This document shows, piece after piece, positions 1-11,300 of a stretch of DNA of 64,000 bases. The DNA is taken from positions 58,488,500 through 58,552,499 of the forward strand of contig JAVIAB010000046.1 in assembly GCA_032433765.1 (NCBI GenBank), written 5' to 3'. This DNA is from Megaustenia siamemsis. Taxonomy: Eukaryota; Mollusca; Gastropoda; Stylommatophora; Ariophantidae. The position numbers were made by a program, and so were the translations under genes. A model generated the notes under the pieces. It made no database searches. It saw nothing but the letters and a program-made list of their open reading frames with translations, and was not told the origin of the DNA. Within the stretch, counting starts at the first letter, position 1. Each line of letters opens with the position of its first letter.

Positions 1-110
1 GTCTTGTTGTAATTATATGTTCCTGTGTCTAGATTGTCAGGAACAATTCTAGGAAGATTGTCTTGTTGTAATTATATGTTCCTGTGTCTAGGAAGATTGT
101 CTTGAAGAAG
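1..110. repeat. Left arm of inverted minisatellite (about 40-bp unit)
   Basis: About 2.5 copies of a unit containing gattgtcttgttgtaatta and ttcctgtgtcta. The same unit appears in reverse complement at 1946-2155, so the intervening 1.8 kb is bounded by inverted arms. Confidence 0.85.
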
Positions 111-239
111 GTGTAGTGTTCCAGTATAATGATATATCATACCCAAATATTTATGTGAACACTATTGTAGTCACCATACAAGCGACAATGGCACACAGTA
201 AGTTTGAGTTCTCACCGACCTTTCGCAGGACGAGAGTGC

Positions 240-840
240 ACTGACGGTGTGTGAGGTGCAAACATTTACAGACACCTATTGTCTGGACGGGCATTCTTGG
301 TCGTTTTGTACAGTGTGTGGTGGGAGTAGCAAAGGCTGCACCGTCATCATCGGTAAGTGCCACGGCAACTGTTCACATGGGATTTATGGACACGACTGCT
401 CCGGGTCTTGTCTTAGTGTCAGTTCTTTATGCGAGGAAAATCCGGAAAATGCCAACATTGCAAACATCCTGGCTATACCTGTGATGACACTTGTCCTGAT
501 GGTAATTTTGGGCTACAGTGCGAACAGACGTGTTCTGATGGCTGTGACATCATATGTGACACAGAAAGAGCAGACTGTACGAGCAAGGAAGCGTACTACG
601 GGCCAGACTGCACTCTCAAATGTCCTGACCACTGTTTCAACGACACCTGTGAACAGTCAACCGGGATCTGTTCATGCAAGGGCACGTTCTACGGTCAGAC
701 TGCACTCTCAAATGTCCTGACCACTGTTTCAACGACACCTGTGAACAGTCAACCTGGATCTGTTCATGCAAGGGAACGTTCTACGGGTCAGACTGCACTC
801 TCAAATCTCCGTACAACTGTTTGGACGATATCTGTTAACT
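240..840 (+). pseudogene. Degenerate multiple-EGF-like fragment
   Basis: Plus-strand reading frames show closely spaced cysteines of EGF-like modules (SHGIYGHDCSGSC; SGKCQHCKHPGYTCDDTC; DGNFGLQCEQTC; YYGPDCTLKCPDHC; GICSCKGTFYG). The pattern resembles MEGF/scavenger-receptor-type EGF repeats abundant in molluscs. It is not one open frame: the frame changes near 420 and again near 693, and a stop follows at about 836. A 93-bp (31-codon) module is present three times in tandem, starting at 604, 696 and 789. The middle copy lacks one base, which causes the second frame shift. It lies opposite to the collagen gene, has no visible exon structure and is probably a captured gene fragment. A real but poorly assembled exon of a neighbouring gene is the alternative. 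Confidence 0.6.
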
Positions 841-1014
841 GTTCATGGGGGCCGGCGTCTCGTATGTCGATGATTCCCACGTTAAGAAGGGTCTGCCGAC
901 TACAACAAACCCAAGCATATGGATACCTTAATGTGTGCTGGATATTTTCTTTCTGTGCTGGACATGGTTCATTTCTTGGTGTGTTTCATTGCTAGCCAAG
1001 GCTCATATCTTGGC

Positions 1015-1017
<3 letters not shown>

Positions 1018-1054
<37 letters not shown>
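1018..1054. repeat. (TG)n microsatellite
   Basis: Uninterrupted alternating tg dinucleotides, about 18 copies. Confidence 0.95.
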
Positions 1055-1056
<2 letters not shown>

Positions 1057-1610
1057 GCCATGGCTCATATCTTGGTGTGTGTCATGTTAGTCATATCTCA
1101 TATCTTGGAGTGTCCGTGTTAATCATGTCTCATATCTTTAAGTGTGTATCTGTTTAGTCATATCTCATATCTTAGTGTGTATCTGTGTTAGTCATGTGTC
1201 ATATCTTTGTGTGTGCATGTTTGGGCTAGTGATATCTCATATATCTGTGTGTATGTTTATGTTAGTCATATCTCATATCTTTGTGTGTGCATGTCTGTGT
1301 ATGTCACATCTCATATCCTTGTGTTTGCATGGCTATGCTAGTCACATCTCATATCATTGTGTGTGCCTATCTATGTTGGTCATATCTCATATCTTTGTGT
1401 GCATGTCCATGTTAGACATGTGTAATTTCTGTGTGGGTGCATGTCTATGTCAGTCATATCTCATATCTTTATGTGCATGTTTATGTTAGTCATGTGTCAT
1501 ATATCTTGATGTATGTCAGTGTTAGTCATGCCTCGTATCGCTATGTGCATGTCTGTGTTTGTCACATCTCCTATCTTTGTGTGTGCATGTCTGTGTTAGT
1601 CACCTCTAGT
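1055..1610. repeat. Degenerate TG-rich minisatellite
   Basis: Irregular repeats of roughly 35-40 bp built on catatctcatatctttgtg and gcatgtctatgttagtc. Long open frames here are by-products of the repeat. Confidence 0.85.
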
Positions 1611-1945
1611 GACTCGGGCAGATGGTGCTCGTAAACCTGGGAGGGCCGGCCATCTAAGGGCAGAATCCCCCTACAAAAAAGATCACCTGCTGCCTTGCAG
1701 GAAGATTGGGGACAATCAAAGGCTAGGAAAGCAAACCTGAATAAAATGCTGGCTGAAATCGGATGCACTGGGCCACTGGCGCAGAACACAGTGCAACGTT
1801 TTTAACGGGTGTTCAATCAGAGTGGATCTGGCAGACTCTAATTGTGATGTTCTGTTTGTAACACACCTAACCTGACAGCTGAGTTTATGTGAGGAGCTGG
1901 AATCCTACTCTGATTGGGTCCTGATCGCAGAGAGAGAGAGAGATA
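1611..1945. other. Unassigned unique-looking sequence
   Basis: GC-richer stretch containing cctgggagggccggcca and a short (GA)n run at 1930-1943. No exon, RNA gene or recognised element. It may be the edge of a mobile element. Confidence 0.4.
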
Positions 1946-2155
1946 TAACTACAACAAGACAATCTTCCTAGACACAGGAACATATAACTACAACAAGACA
2001 ATCTTCCTAGACCTGGAACATATAACTACAACAAGACAATCTTGTTAGACCTGGAACATATAACTACAACAAGACAATCTTGTTAGACGCAGGAACATAT
2101 AACTACAACAAGACAATCTTCCTAGACCTGGAACATATAACTACAACAAGACAAT
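1946..2155. repeat. Right arm of inverted minisatellite (38-40 bp unit, about 5.5 copies)
   Basis: Units of ataactacaacaagacaatc with variable ends (ttcctagac or ttgttagac, then acaggaac or ctggaac). The last unit merges into the e17 donor: read on the minus strand, gtaagattgtcttg is itself one repeat start. Inverted relative to 1-110. Confidence 0.9.
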
Positions 2156-2160
2156 CTTAC

Positions 2161-2317
2161 CATCAACAAGTTTTTTCTCAGCCACAGCTGCAAGATCTCT
2201 ACAAGTTCTGCCAGGCGCAATTTTCTCCCCAGTTGGTTTCTTTAGTTTCTTGATGTCATCTGCTACCTGTTTCAGTGCCTCGATGGTGTTACGGGCCTCT
2301 TGCTTAGGGGCGTCACC
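2161..2317 (-). CDS. Collagen exon e17 (157 bp, start of C-propeptide / COLFI)
   Basis: Acceptor ccttctctag. Encodes 52 residues plus one base, beginning [11 protein letters not shown] heptad-like stretch follows ([16 protein letters not shown]), then [19 protein letters not shown]. The Cys-Arg-Asp-Leu motif matches the first conserved cysteine of fibrillar C-propeptides, which drive chain trimerisation. Ends in phase 1 before donor gtaagatt. The donor lies at the edge of a 38-40 bp array. The remaining COLFI exons are not visible between 1 and 2160, so they lie to the left of the window. The procollagen C-proteinase site is not obvious. Confidence 0.92.
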
Positions 2318-5300
2318 CTAGAGAAGGATAGAAACTTCGTAATGGAAAAAAATTGTTGGATGCTATGGGACTAAACAATAACCTTCTCATGAATAAATGA
2401 TTGGAAACTCTGAAAATAGATAAGAACCTTCTCATGAATAAATGATTGCAAACTCTGAAACTAGACAAGAACCTTCTCATGAATAAATTATTGGAAATTC
2501 TAATACTAGACAAGAACCTTCTCATGAATAAATGATTGCAAATTCTGAAACTAGACAAGAACCTTCTCATGAATAAATGATTGCAAACTCTGAAACTAGA
2601 CAAGAATCTTCTCATGAATAAATGATTGCAAACTCTGAAACTAGATAAGAACCTTCTCATAAATAAATGATCAGAAACTCTGAAACTAGACAAGAATCTT
2701 CTCATGAATAAATGATTGCAAACTCTGAAACTAGACAAGAACCTTCTCATAAATAAATGATCAGAAACTCTGAAACTAGACAAGAACCTTCTCATGAATA
2801 AATGATTGCAAACTCTGAAACTAGACAAGAACCTTCTCATGAATATATGATTGCAAACTCTGAAACTAGACAAGAACCTTCTCATGAATAAATGATTGGA
2901 AATTCTAATACTAGACAAGAACATTCTTATGAATAATTGATTGGAAACTCCCTCACCATACAAGTTCTATAGAAAGTTCTCCAAATGGATATTTTTTACA
3001 ATTTCTTCTAGTCAGGGCCAAACACTTATTAATTCCTACTTCTTTGTTTCCAGAGTCTCCTCATAAAAACTAACTAATTTCTTTGTCTGTGTTTTTGAAA
3101 CATTGTGGGAACTTGACAGGTCATTACTCTAACCACCAACCTCACTGGTCACCTTATACAAACCATATAGCTGGTGATAGTGGCTATATTTGTTTAATCA
3201 TAGTTAGTGCCCTTGCACTTCGCAAGCATGCTTTGTTAACCCAAAAGTGACTTCCCCTTTCAGACAAAGTAAAGTAAGTAAATGTTCCCTCCACGTCTTG
3301 CTAGTCATATCGGGAATATGGTGTTAGTGACCAGACTTTTCTATGACCACGGCACATTTTGGGGTGATGCGGTCGGTATCACACCAGGCTGCCTTTACTT
3401 CCCAGAAAAATCTCCGGTACCCATTTTTAGAGGATGGTGAACCCTGGAGTCTTGTTAGTACGAAAAAAATCCGCCACTGCTGGGATCGAATCCGGACCCT
3501 CCTGGTCAGGAGGTGAGCACACTAACCACTCAGTCACCAAGGCTCCCTTAACTAAGTACACAATTAAAAATTTGTCTAGAACGTAAACAATTCAACTTAC
3601 CAGATATGGGTCAACCTTAGGGCGTGGGAAGGCTTGAACAGGTGCCACAAACAACGGCTGCCCTGGAGCACCCTGGGGAACGTATTTAACATGACCTCAA
3701 TGTGACTTGAAGCCCAATGATGAAGATAAATAGAGAACAACGTAATAGCACTGTCGTCATTATGATATGTTGGGTGTTTGTGCATGCAGGCATGTGTGTG
3801 TGTAACTATTCCAAAGTTAGTTTATATGGCTAGTACTATCATCACCACATATATGACTACCTCCCACCACATACATAACTACTCCAGCTATAAAATACAG
3901 TGGTGACCAACTTGTGGTTGACCATGAGCCGGATTATAGCCAAGGCAACGTTCAAAAGGGTCAAACTTAGAACAAATTACATGAAGTGAGACTATCTATT
4001 TATTGACCTTCGAGCCATGGCTGGCTTATACGGCATAGACCCAGAAACTCTTTCTATTTTTCTAAATGTTCTTTTCTAGCAGTCTCAATCTTTGTAAAGA
4101 TCTTTTATCTAATCTTGCCATTTATTTTCATTCTGTCCAAGTATCTTGATCTCATTGAGGGAGCTGATTCCTGATGGAGTGATTTAGTAAGAAATAATAA
4201 TGCTTTCACATACTGACTACCTCATACTCACATATATGATTACCTCATACTCACATATATGACTACCTCATACTCACATATATGATTACCTCATACTCAC
4301 ATATATGATTACCTCATACTCACATATATGACTACCTCATACTCACATATATGATTACCTCATACTCACATATATGACTACCTCATACTCACATATATGA
4401 TTACCTCATACTCACATATATGATTACCTCATACTCACATATATGACTATCCAAATCTCAAAAGATATGACTACCCAAACCTCAAAATATATGACTGCCC
4501 AAATTTCAAAATATATGATTATAGAAACATAATTTACTACTTAAACACATAAAATAATATGTTAATAAAACATTGAAAAACTTCCCTAAATATATGATAA
4601 CAGCTTGATGGAATACCTGATATTACTTTCTTTACTAATATAATAAAATCTTAATGAATCACTAAATAACACTTTACAAAACATTAGATAATACTTAACA
4701 TAATAAATCAGATAACACCGTCATAAAACGCCTGACAATATCTCCTTGACTAACCTGATAACATATCCAAGAAACACCATATAACACTTTACAAAACACA
4801 AAATAACACATACACAACACAACTGACCTTCATTAACAATAATACTCTCAAGAAACATATAACACCTTCATAAAATATGTGAAAATGGTTTGACAAAACA
4901 TCTAAGAATATAAACAAAAACATATGAAACACAGAACTGTTCACTGACTTACAGGTGGACCAGTACGTCCAGGCTCTCCTTGTTGGCCCTAGCAAAACAA
5001 AGACAAGAAAGAGGACTTTAACAACTAAACCAACAAGAGGAAACTAAATTTTTGAGCGAAAAGCAGTGCTTTTGTTTCACTATAAAGGTAAAGGTAAAGT
5101 ACGAGACATGAACCGGCGTCTTAGCACGCGAGTTTACACCCATATGTGCTCGGCCGCCTATCCAGAAATGTTCGGATATTTCTGTATAGTGTAGCCTCAA
5201 GCATCGAAACTCAGATGCGAAGCGACATTCCTCACCTTCCAGGATAATACCCTGGTACCCATTTCTGCCAACGGCTGGGTCGACCGTGGGGGTAATTTTT

Positions 5301-8300
5301 TTTTAAATTTCCAACCACGAGTACAATTCACACTGCTCCCAGCGGGAATCGAACACGGGTTGTCCGAACGTCGGTAGTCTAGTCGGGTGGTTTTCCCAAC
5401 TAGGCTACCGAGGCCCCCGAGTATTGTTTCACTATAATGGACAGTAAAGCCGTGGTCTGTTCGTTGTCCAACAATCCTAATGCATGCTGTCAGATATGAA
5501 AGGCTGACATCTTTCAGTCCAGGAGTTGATCGGCATCTTGTCTCCAGACCAAATTTTTTCTCTCATTTAATGAGTCTAGGGGACTAGTTGGTCTTGAGGC
5601 AAGATGTTAGTCTGGAGACAGGAGGGGCATGAGTTCAAGTCTTGGCTGCTCCAGATGGGATTCTCATTTATGATTTCTCTCTGTGGCAAACCACTCCTGG
5701 TCTCAGCAGTGAGGCTCGGCAAGAAACGTCATTCATTCATCAATGCAAAAATATGAGTACCTCCGAAGTCAGAGTTATCTGCCTGTGTGATGAGAAACCC
5801 CTGTGCACATGGCTGCCAAGGAAAAATGGATTAACATGCACAATTCAGTTCCTAGATTCTAGGGACTTTGCCTGAGGTGAAAGCTGGCGAACGAAAAAAA
5901 AAAAAAGAAAGAAAAAAAAATATAATGAGTGATGATATAACTACATACCTCCACAATCATGATGGTCAGTAAAATAGTTGTGCTCTTTATTAAGAAATTG
6001 TCAGGGTAGTTGGGAATGTTATATATTATTATAAAGACACATCACTGGTTGAAATTTCTAGCAAGCACATGGGGTGCAGTGTATACGAGAAACTGAGGAT
6101 CAGTTACTGAACCAGAGACATGGTGCAGGTTCTAGTCTTCAAGATTTCTTAAATCAGAGATTCAAAAAAGTCAAAAGAGAGCCGAAGAGAGAAGAATTAC
6201 AAAAAGTTTATACCAATTTACAGGTATTCGTACTAAAATGATCAACTTTATGACTGACCCATTGCAGATTAATACACAATCTGCCATTTCTTACTTAAAA
6301 TAGCCCCCTGCACACACCACATACTTGTGTCATTTATTTGCCTTTTTTAATGTATGAAAAAAAGTAAAAAAAGTAAAGTACCCCCCCCCCCCCCTCACGC
6401 CAAGTGGCGTATAGGGAAATATGGTGTTAGTGACCCTATATTTTACAGACCTTCAGCTCATGATTTTTGGGGTAATGTGGTCGGTATTATGCCCGTGCTG
6501 CTTTACTTTCCCAGAAAAAAATCCGGTACCCATTTAAGGCTGGGTGAACCCGGAAGCCGTCGGTTGGGATCGAATCCTACCCCTTGTCCTTTGTAGTCCA
6601 GTTCACTAACCACTGAGCTATCGTGGATCCTTTTTTAGTGTATGGCCTAACATAAAATAATATCATAACCCTTGAATCCATAAATCATAACCCTTGTAGA
6701 TCATAAATCATAACCCTTGTAGATCATAAATCATAACCCTTGTAGATCATAAATCATAACCCTTGTAGATCATAAATCATAACCCTTGTTGATCATAAAT
6801 CATAACCCTTGTAGATCATAAATCATAACCCTTGTAGATCATAAATCATAACCCTTGTAGATCATAAACTGAAGTCAAATGTATGAAATTGTTTAATTTA
6901 TTGGATTTGATGAACTGAGTATGGTTGATCAGTTATTTCATGTGAATGAGACATTTTTCATTTCAAATGTTCCAGAATGTCATATATTTATGTGTATGTT
7001 ATATTTCCTCTAGATTATATGTTAGGCATTAATAAAGCAGTAAATTAAAGCTTGAGCTGTGTGGTGAGACACAATGTGGGTCCTGTGTAAGGTGTGATAA
7101 TAAAGATTGTCAGACACAAAGAGTCTACAATTGCTGTCTTATGTGTCATTTTCAGCTATAGATGGATGGATAGGATAGGATAGGATAGACAGATGGACGG
7201 ATGGTTGGATGGATGGATAGATGGATAGGATAGGGTAGGATATGATAGGATAAGATAGGATAAGGTAGGATAAGATAGGATAAGGTAGGATAGGAAAAGA
7301 TAGGATAAGGTAGGATAAGATAGGATAAGGTAGGATAAGATAGGATAAGTAATGATATGATAAAATAGAATATGATAGGATAAGGTAGGATTGGATTGGA
7401 TAGGATAAGGTAGGATAGGATAGGATAGGATAGGATAGGATAAGATAAGATAGGATAAGATAAGATAGGATAAGATAGGATAGGATAATGTAGGATAGGA
7501 TAAGGTAGGATAGGATATGATAAGATAGGATAGGATAAGATAGGATGAGGTAGGGTAGGATAGAATAAGATAAGATAAGGTAGGATAGGATAAGATAGGA
7601 TAGGGTAAGATATGATAAGGTAGGATAAGGTAGGATAGGATAATGTAGGATAGGATAATGTAGGATAGGATGGGAAAAGATAGGATGAGGTAGGGTAGGA
7701 TAGGATAAGATAGGATAAGGTAGGATAGGATAAGATAGGATAGAGTAGGATAGGATAGGATAAGATAGGATAAGACAAGATAAGATATGATAAGGTAAGA
7801 TATGATAAGGTAGGATAGGATAGGATAAGACAGGATAAGGTAGGATAGGATACGATAGAATAAGGTAAGATATGATATGATAGGCAGATGGACGGATGGA
7901 TGGTTGGATAAATGGTTTGTTGGATGAATGGTTGGATGAATGGTTGGATGATTGGTTGGATGGATAAATGGTTGGATAAATGGTTGGTTGGATAAATGGT
8001 TGGATAAATGGTTGAATGATTGGTTGATTGGTTGGTTGGATGAATGGTTGGATAAATGGTTGGATGATTGGTTGGTTGGATAAATGGTTGGATGAATGGT
8101 TGGATGAATGGTTGGATGATTGGTTGGTTGGATAAATGGTTGGATGAATGGTTGGATGATTGGTTGGTTGGATAAATGGTTGGATAAATGGTTGGATGAA
8201 TGGTTAAATGAATGGTTGGATGATTGGTTGGTTGGATGAATGGTTGGATAAATGGTTGGATGATTGGGTGGTTGAATAAATGGTTGGATGATTGGTTGGT

Positions 8301-11300
8301 TGGATAAATGGTTGGATAAATGGTTGGATGATTGGTTGGTTGGATAAATGGTTGATTGATTGGTTGGATGAATGGTTGATTGGATGAATGGTTGATTGAT
8401 TAGTTGGATAAATGGTTGATTGGTTGGTTGGATGAATTAGTTGATTGGTTGGTTGGATAAATGGTTGATTGATTGGTTGGATAAATGGTTGATTGGTTGG
8501 TTGGATAAATTGTTGATTGGTTGGTTGGATTAATGGTGATTGGTTGGTTGAATGAATGGTTTATTGATTGGTTGGATAAATGGTTAATTGGTTGGTTGGA
8601 TGAATGGTTGATTGGTTGGTTGGATAAATGGTTGATTGGTGGTTGGATGAATGATTAATTGGTTGGTTGGATGAATGGTTGATTGGTTGGTTGGATGAAT
8701 GGTTGGATAAATGGTTGATTGGTTGGTTAGATGAATGGTTGATTGGTTGGTTGGATGAATGGTTGATTGGTTGGTTGGATGAATGGTTGGATAAATGGTT
8801 GATTGGTGGTTGGATGAATGGTTGATTTGATGAATGATTGGATAAATGGTTGATTGGTTGGTTGGATGAATGGTTGATTGGTTGGTTGGATAAATGGTTG
8901 GATGATTGGTTGGTTGGATACACGGTTGGATGAATGGTTGTTTGGATGAATGGTTGGATGGATGAATGGTTGGATGAATGGTTGGATGATTGGTTGGTTG
9001 GATAAATGGTTGGATGAATGGTTGGATGATTGGTTGGTTGGATAAATGGTGGTTGGATAAATGGTTGGATGAATGGTTGGTTGGATGATTGGTTGGATGA
9101 ACGGTTGGATTGATGAATGGTTGGATGATTGGTTTGTTGGATAAATGGTTGGATGAATGGTTGGATGGATGATTGGTTGATTGGTTGGTTGGATGAATGG
9201 TTGGATAAATGGTTGGATGATTGGTTGGTTGGATAAATGATTGGATGAATTGTTGGATGATTGATTGGTTGGATGAATGGTTGGATAAATGGTTGGATGA
9301 TTGGTTGGTTGGATAAATGTTTGGATAAATGGTAAGATAAATGGTTGGATAATTGGTTGGTTGGATAAATGGTTGGATGATTGGTTGGTTGGATGAATGG
9401 TTGCATAAATGGTTGGATGATTGGTTGGTTGGATGATTGGTTGGTTGGGTGAATGGTTGAATAAATGGTTGGATGGATGATTGTTTGGTTGGATAAATGG
9501 TTGGATGGATGATTGGATGATTGGTTGGTTGGATGAATGGTTGGATGGATGGTTGGATGATTGGTTGGTTGGATGAATGGTTGGATAAATGGTTGGATGA
9601 TTGGTTGGTTGGATAAATGGTTGGATGGATATTTGGTTGGATGGTTGGTTGGATGGATGGTTGGTTAGATGGTTGGTTGGATGGTTGGATGTTTGGTTGG
9701 ATGGTTGGTTGGCTGGTTGGTTGGTTGATTAGATGGTTGGTTGATTGGTTGGATGTTTGGTTGATTGGTTGATAGATGGTTTGTTTATTGGTTGGATGTT
9801 TGTTTGGTTGATTAGATGGTTGCTTGATTGGTTGGATGGTTGATTAGATGGTTGGTTGATTGGTTGGATGTTTTGTTGATTAGATGGTTGGTTGGCTGGA
9901 TGATTGGTTGGTTGATGGATTAGATGGTTGGATGGATGGTTGGTTGGATGATTGTTTGGTTGGATGGATGGTTGGATGTTTGGATGGATGGTTGGTTGAT
10001 TAGATGGTTGGTTGGTTGGATGGTTGGATGGATGGTTGGTTGGATGGTTGGATGGATAGTTGGTTGGATATTTAGATGTATGGTTGGTGGATGCTTGATT
10101 GGATGGTTGGTTGGATGGGTGTTTGGATGGTTGGTTGGATGTTTTGATGGATGGTTGGTTGGATGTTTTGATGGAAGGTTGGTTGGATGGTTGGATGGTT
10201 GGATGGATATTTAGATGTATGGTTCTTGGATGGTGATTGGATGGTTGGTTGGTTGGATGGTTGGTTGGATGTTTTGATGGAAGGTTGGTTGGATGGTTGG
10301 ATGTTTAGATTGATGGTTGGTTGGATGGATGTTTGGTTGGATGGTTTGTTGGATGGTTGGTTGATTTATTAGATAGTTGGTTGGATGGTTGGTTGGATGC
10401 TTAGATGGATGGTTGGTTGGATGGTTGGTTGGATGGTTGAATGGATGGTTGGTTGGATGGTTGGTTAGTTGGATGGTTGATTGGTTGGATGTTTGGATGG
10501 ATGGTTGGTTGGATGGTTGGTTGGATGGTTGGTTGGTAGGATGGTTGGTCGGTTGGATGGTTAGTCGGTTGGATGGTTGGTTAGATGAATGGTTGGTTGA
10601 TTGGTTGATTGATTAATTGGTTGGATGGTTGGTTGGATGGTTGGTTGAATGGATGGTTGGTTGGATAGATGATTGGTTGGATGGATGGTTGGATGGTTCA
10701 TTAGATGGTTGTGTCTATGAATGGTTAGTTGGATGGTTGGTTGGTTGGATGGTTGTGTGAATGGATGGTTGGTTGGTTAGATGGTTGGATGTTTGTGTGA
10801 ATGGATGGTTGGTTGGTTGGATGGTTGTGTGAATGGTTGGTTGGTTGGTTGGATAGTTGTGTGAATGGATGGTTGGTTGGTTGGATGGTTGTGTGAATGG
10901 ATGGTTGGTTGGATGGTTGGATGGATGGTTGAATGGTTGGTTGGATGGTTGTGTGGTTGGATGGTTGTGTGAATAGTTGGTTGGATGGTTTGTTGGATGG
11001 ATGGTTGGTTGGATTGTTGGTTGGATGGTTGTGTGAATGGATGGTTGTTTGGATGGTAGGTTGGTTGGATGGATGGTTGGTAGGTTGGTTGGATGGATGG
11101 ATAGATGGATGAATAGATATGGTAGGGTATGGGTGGATAGGTAGGTAGGTAGAAATTAAACCTTGGTAGGTTTGCTGGTAAGAAATGGAAAAAAACAACA
11201 ACAGATATTTAGACTTACCCTTCGCCCATCCTCTCCTGCAACACCACGAGGACCCTAACGAGATTTAACAAAACATGTCAAGTCATAAAATGATGAGAAC

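Noticed and set aside
2313..2963. 216-codon minus-strand frame overlapping e17
   Set aside because: It is the 45-bp minisatellite read in frame; the real exon ends at the acceptor at 2318.
5340..5418. tRNA gene candidates at SINE heads (also 3480-3547, 6555-6630, 29040-29110)
   Set aside because: A and B boxes are present but the cloverleaf is degenerate and each is fused to a SINE body and tail.
7152..11201. Several long ORFs ([26 protein letters not shown])
   Set aside because: Products of 4- and 5-base periodic simple sequence lacking stop codons.
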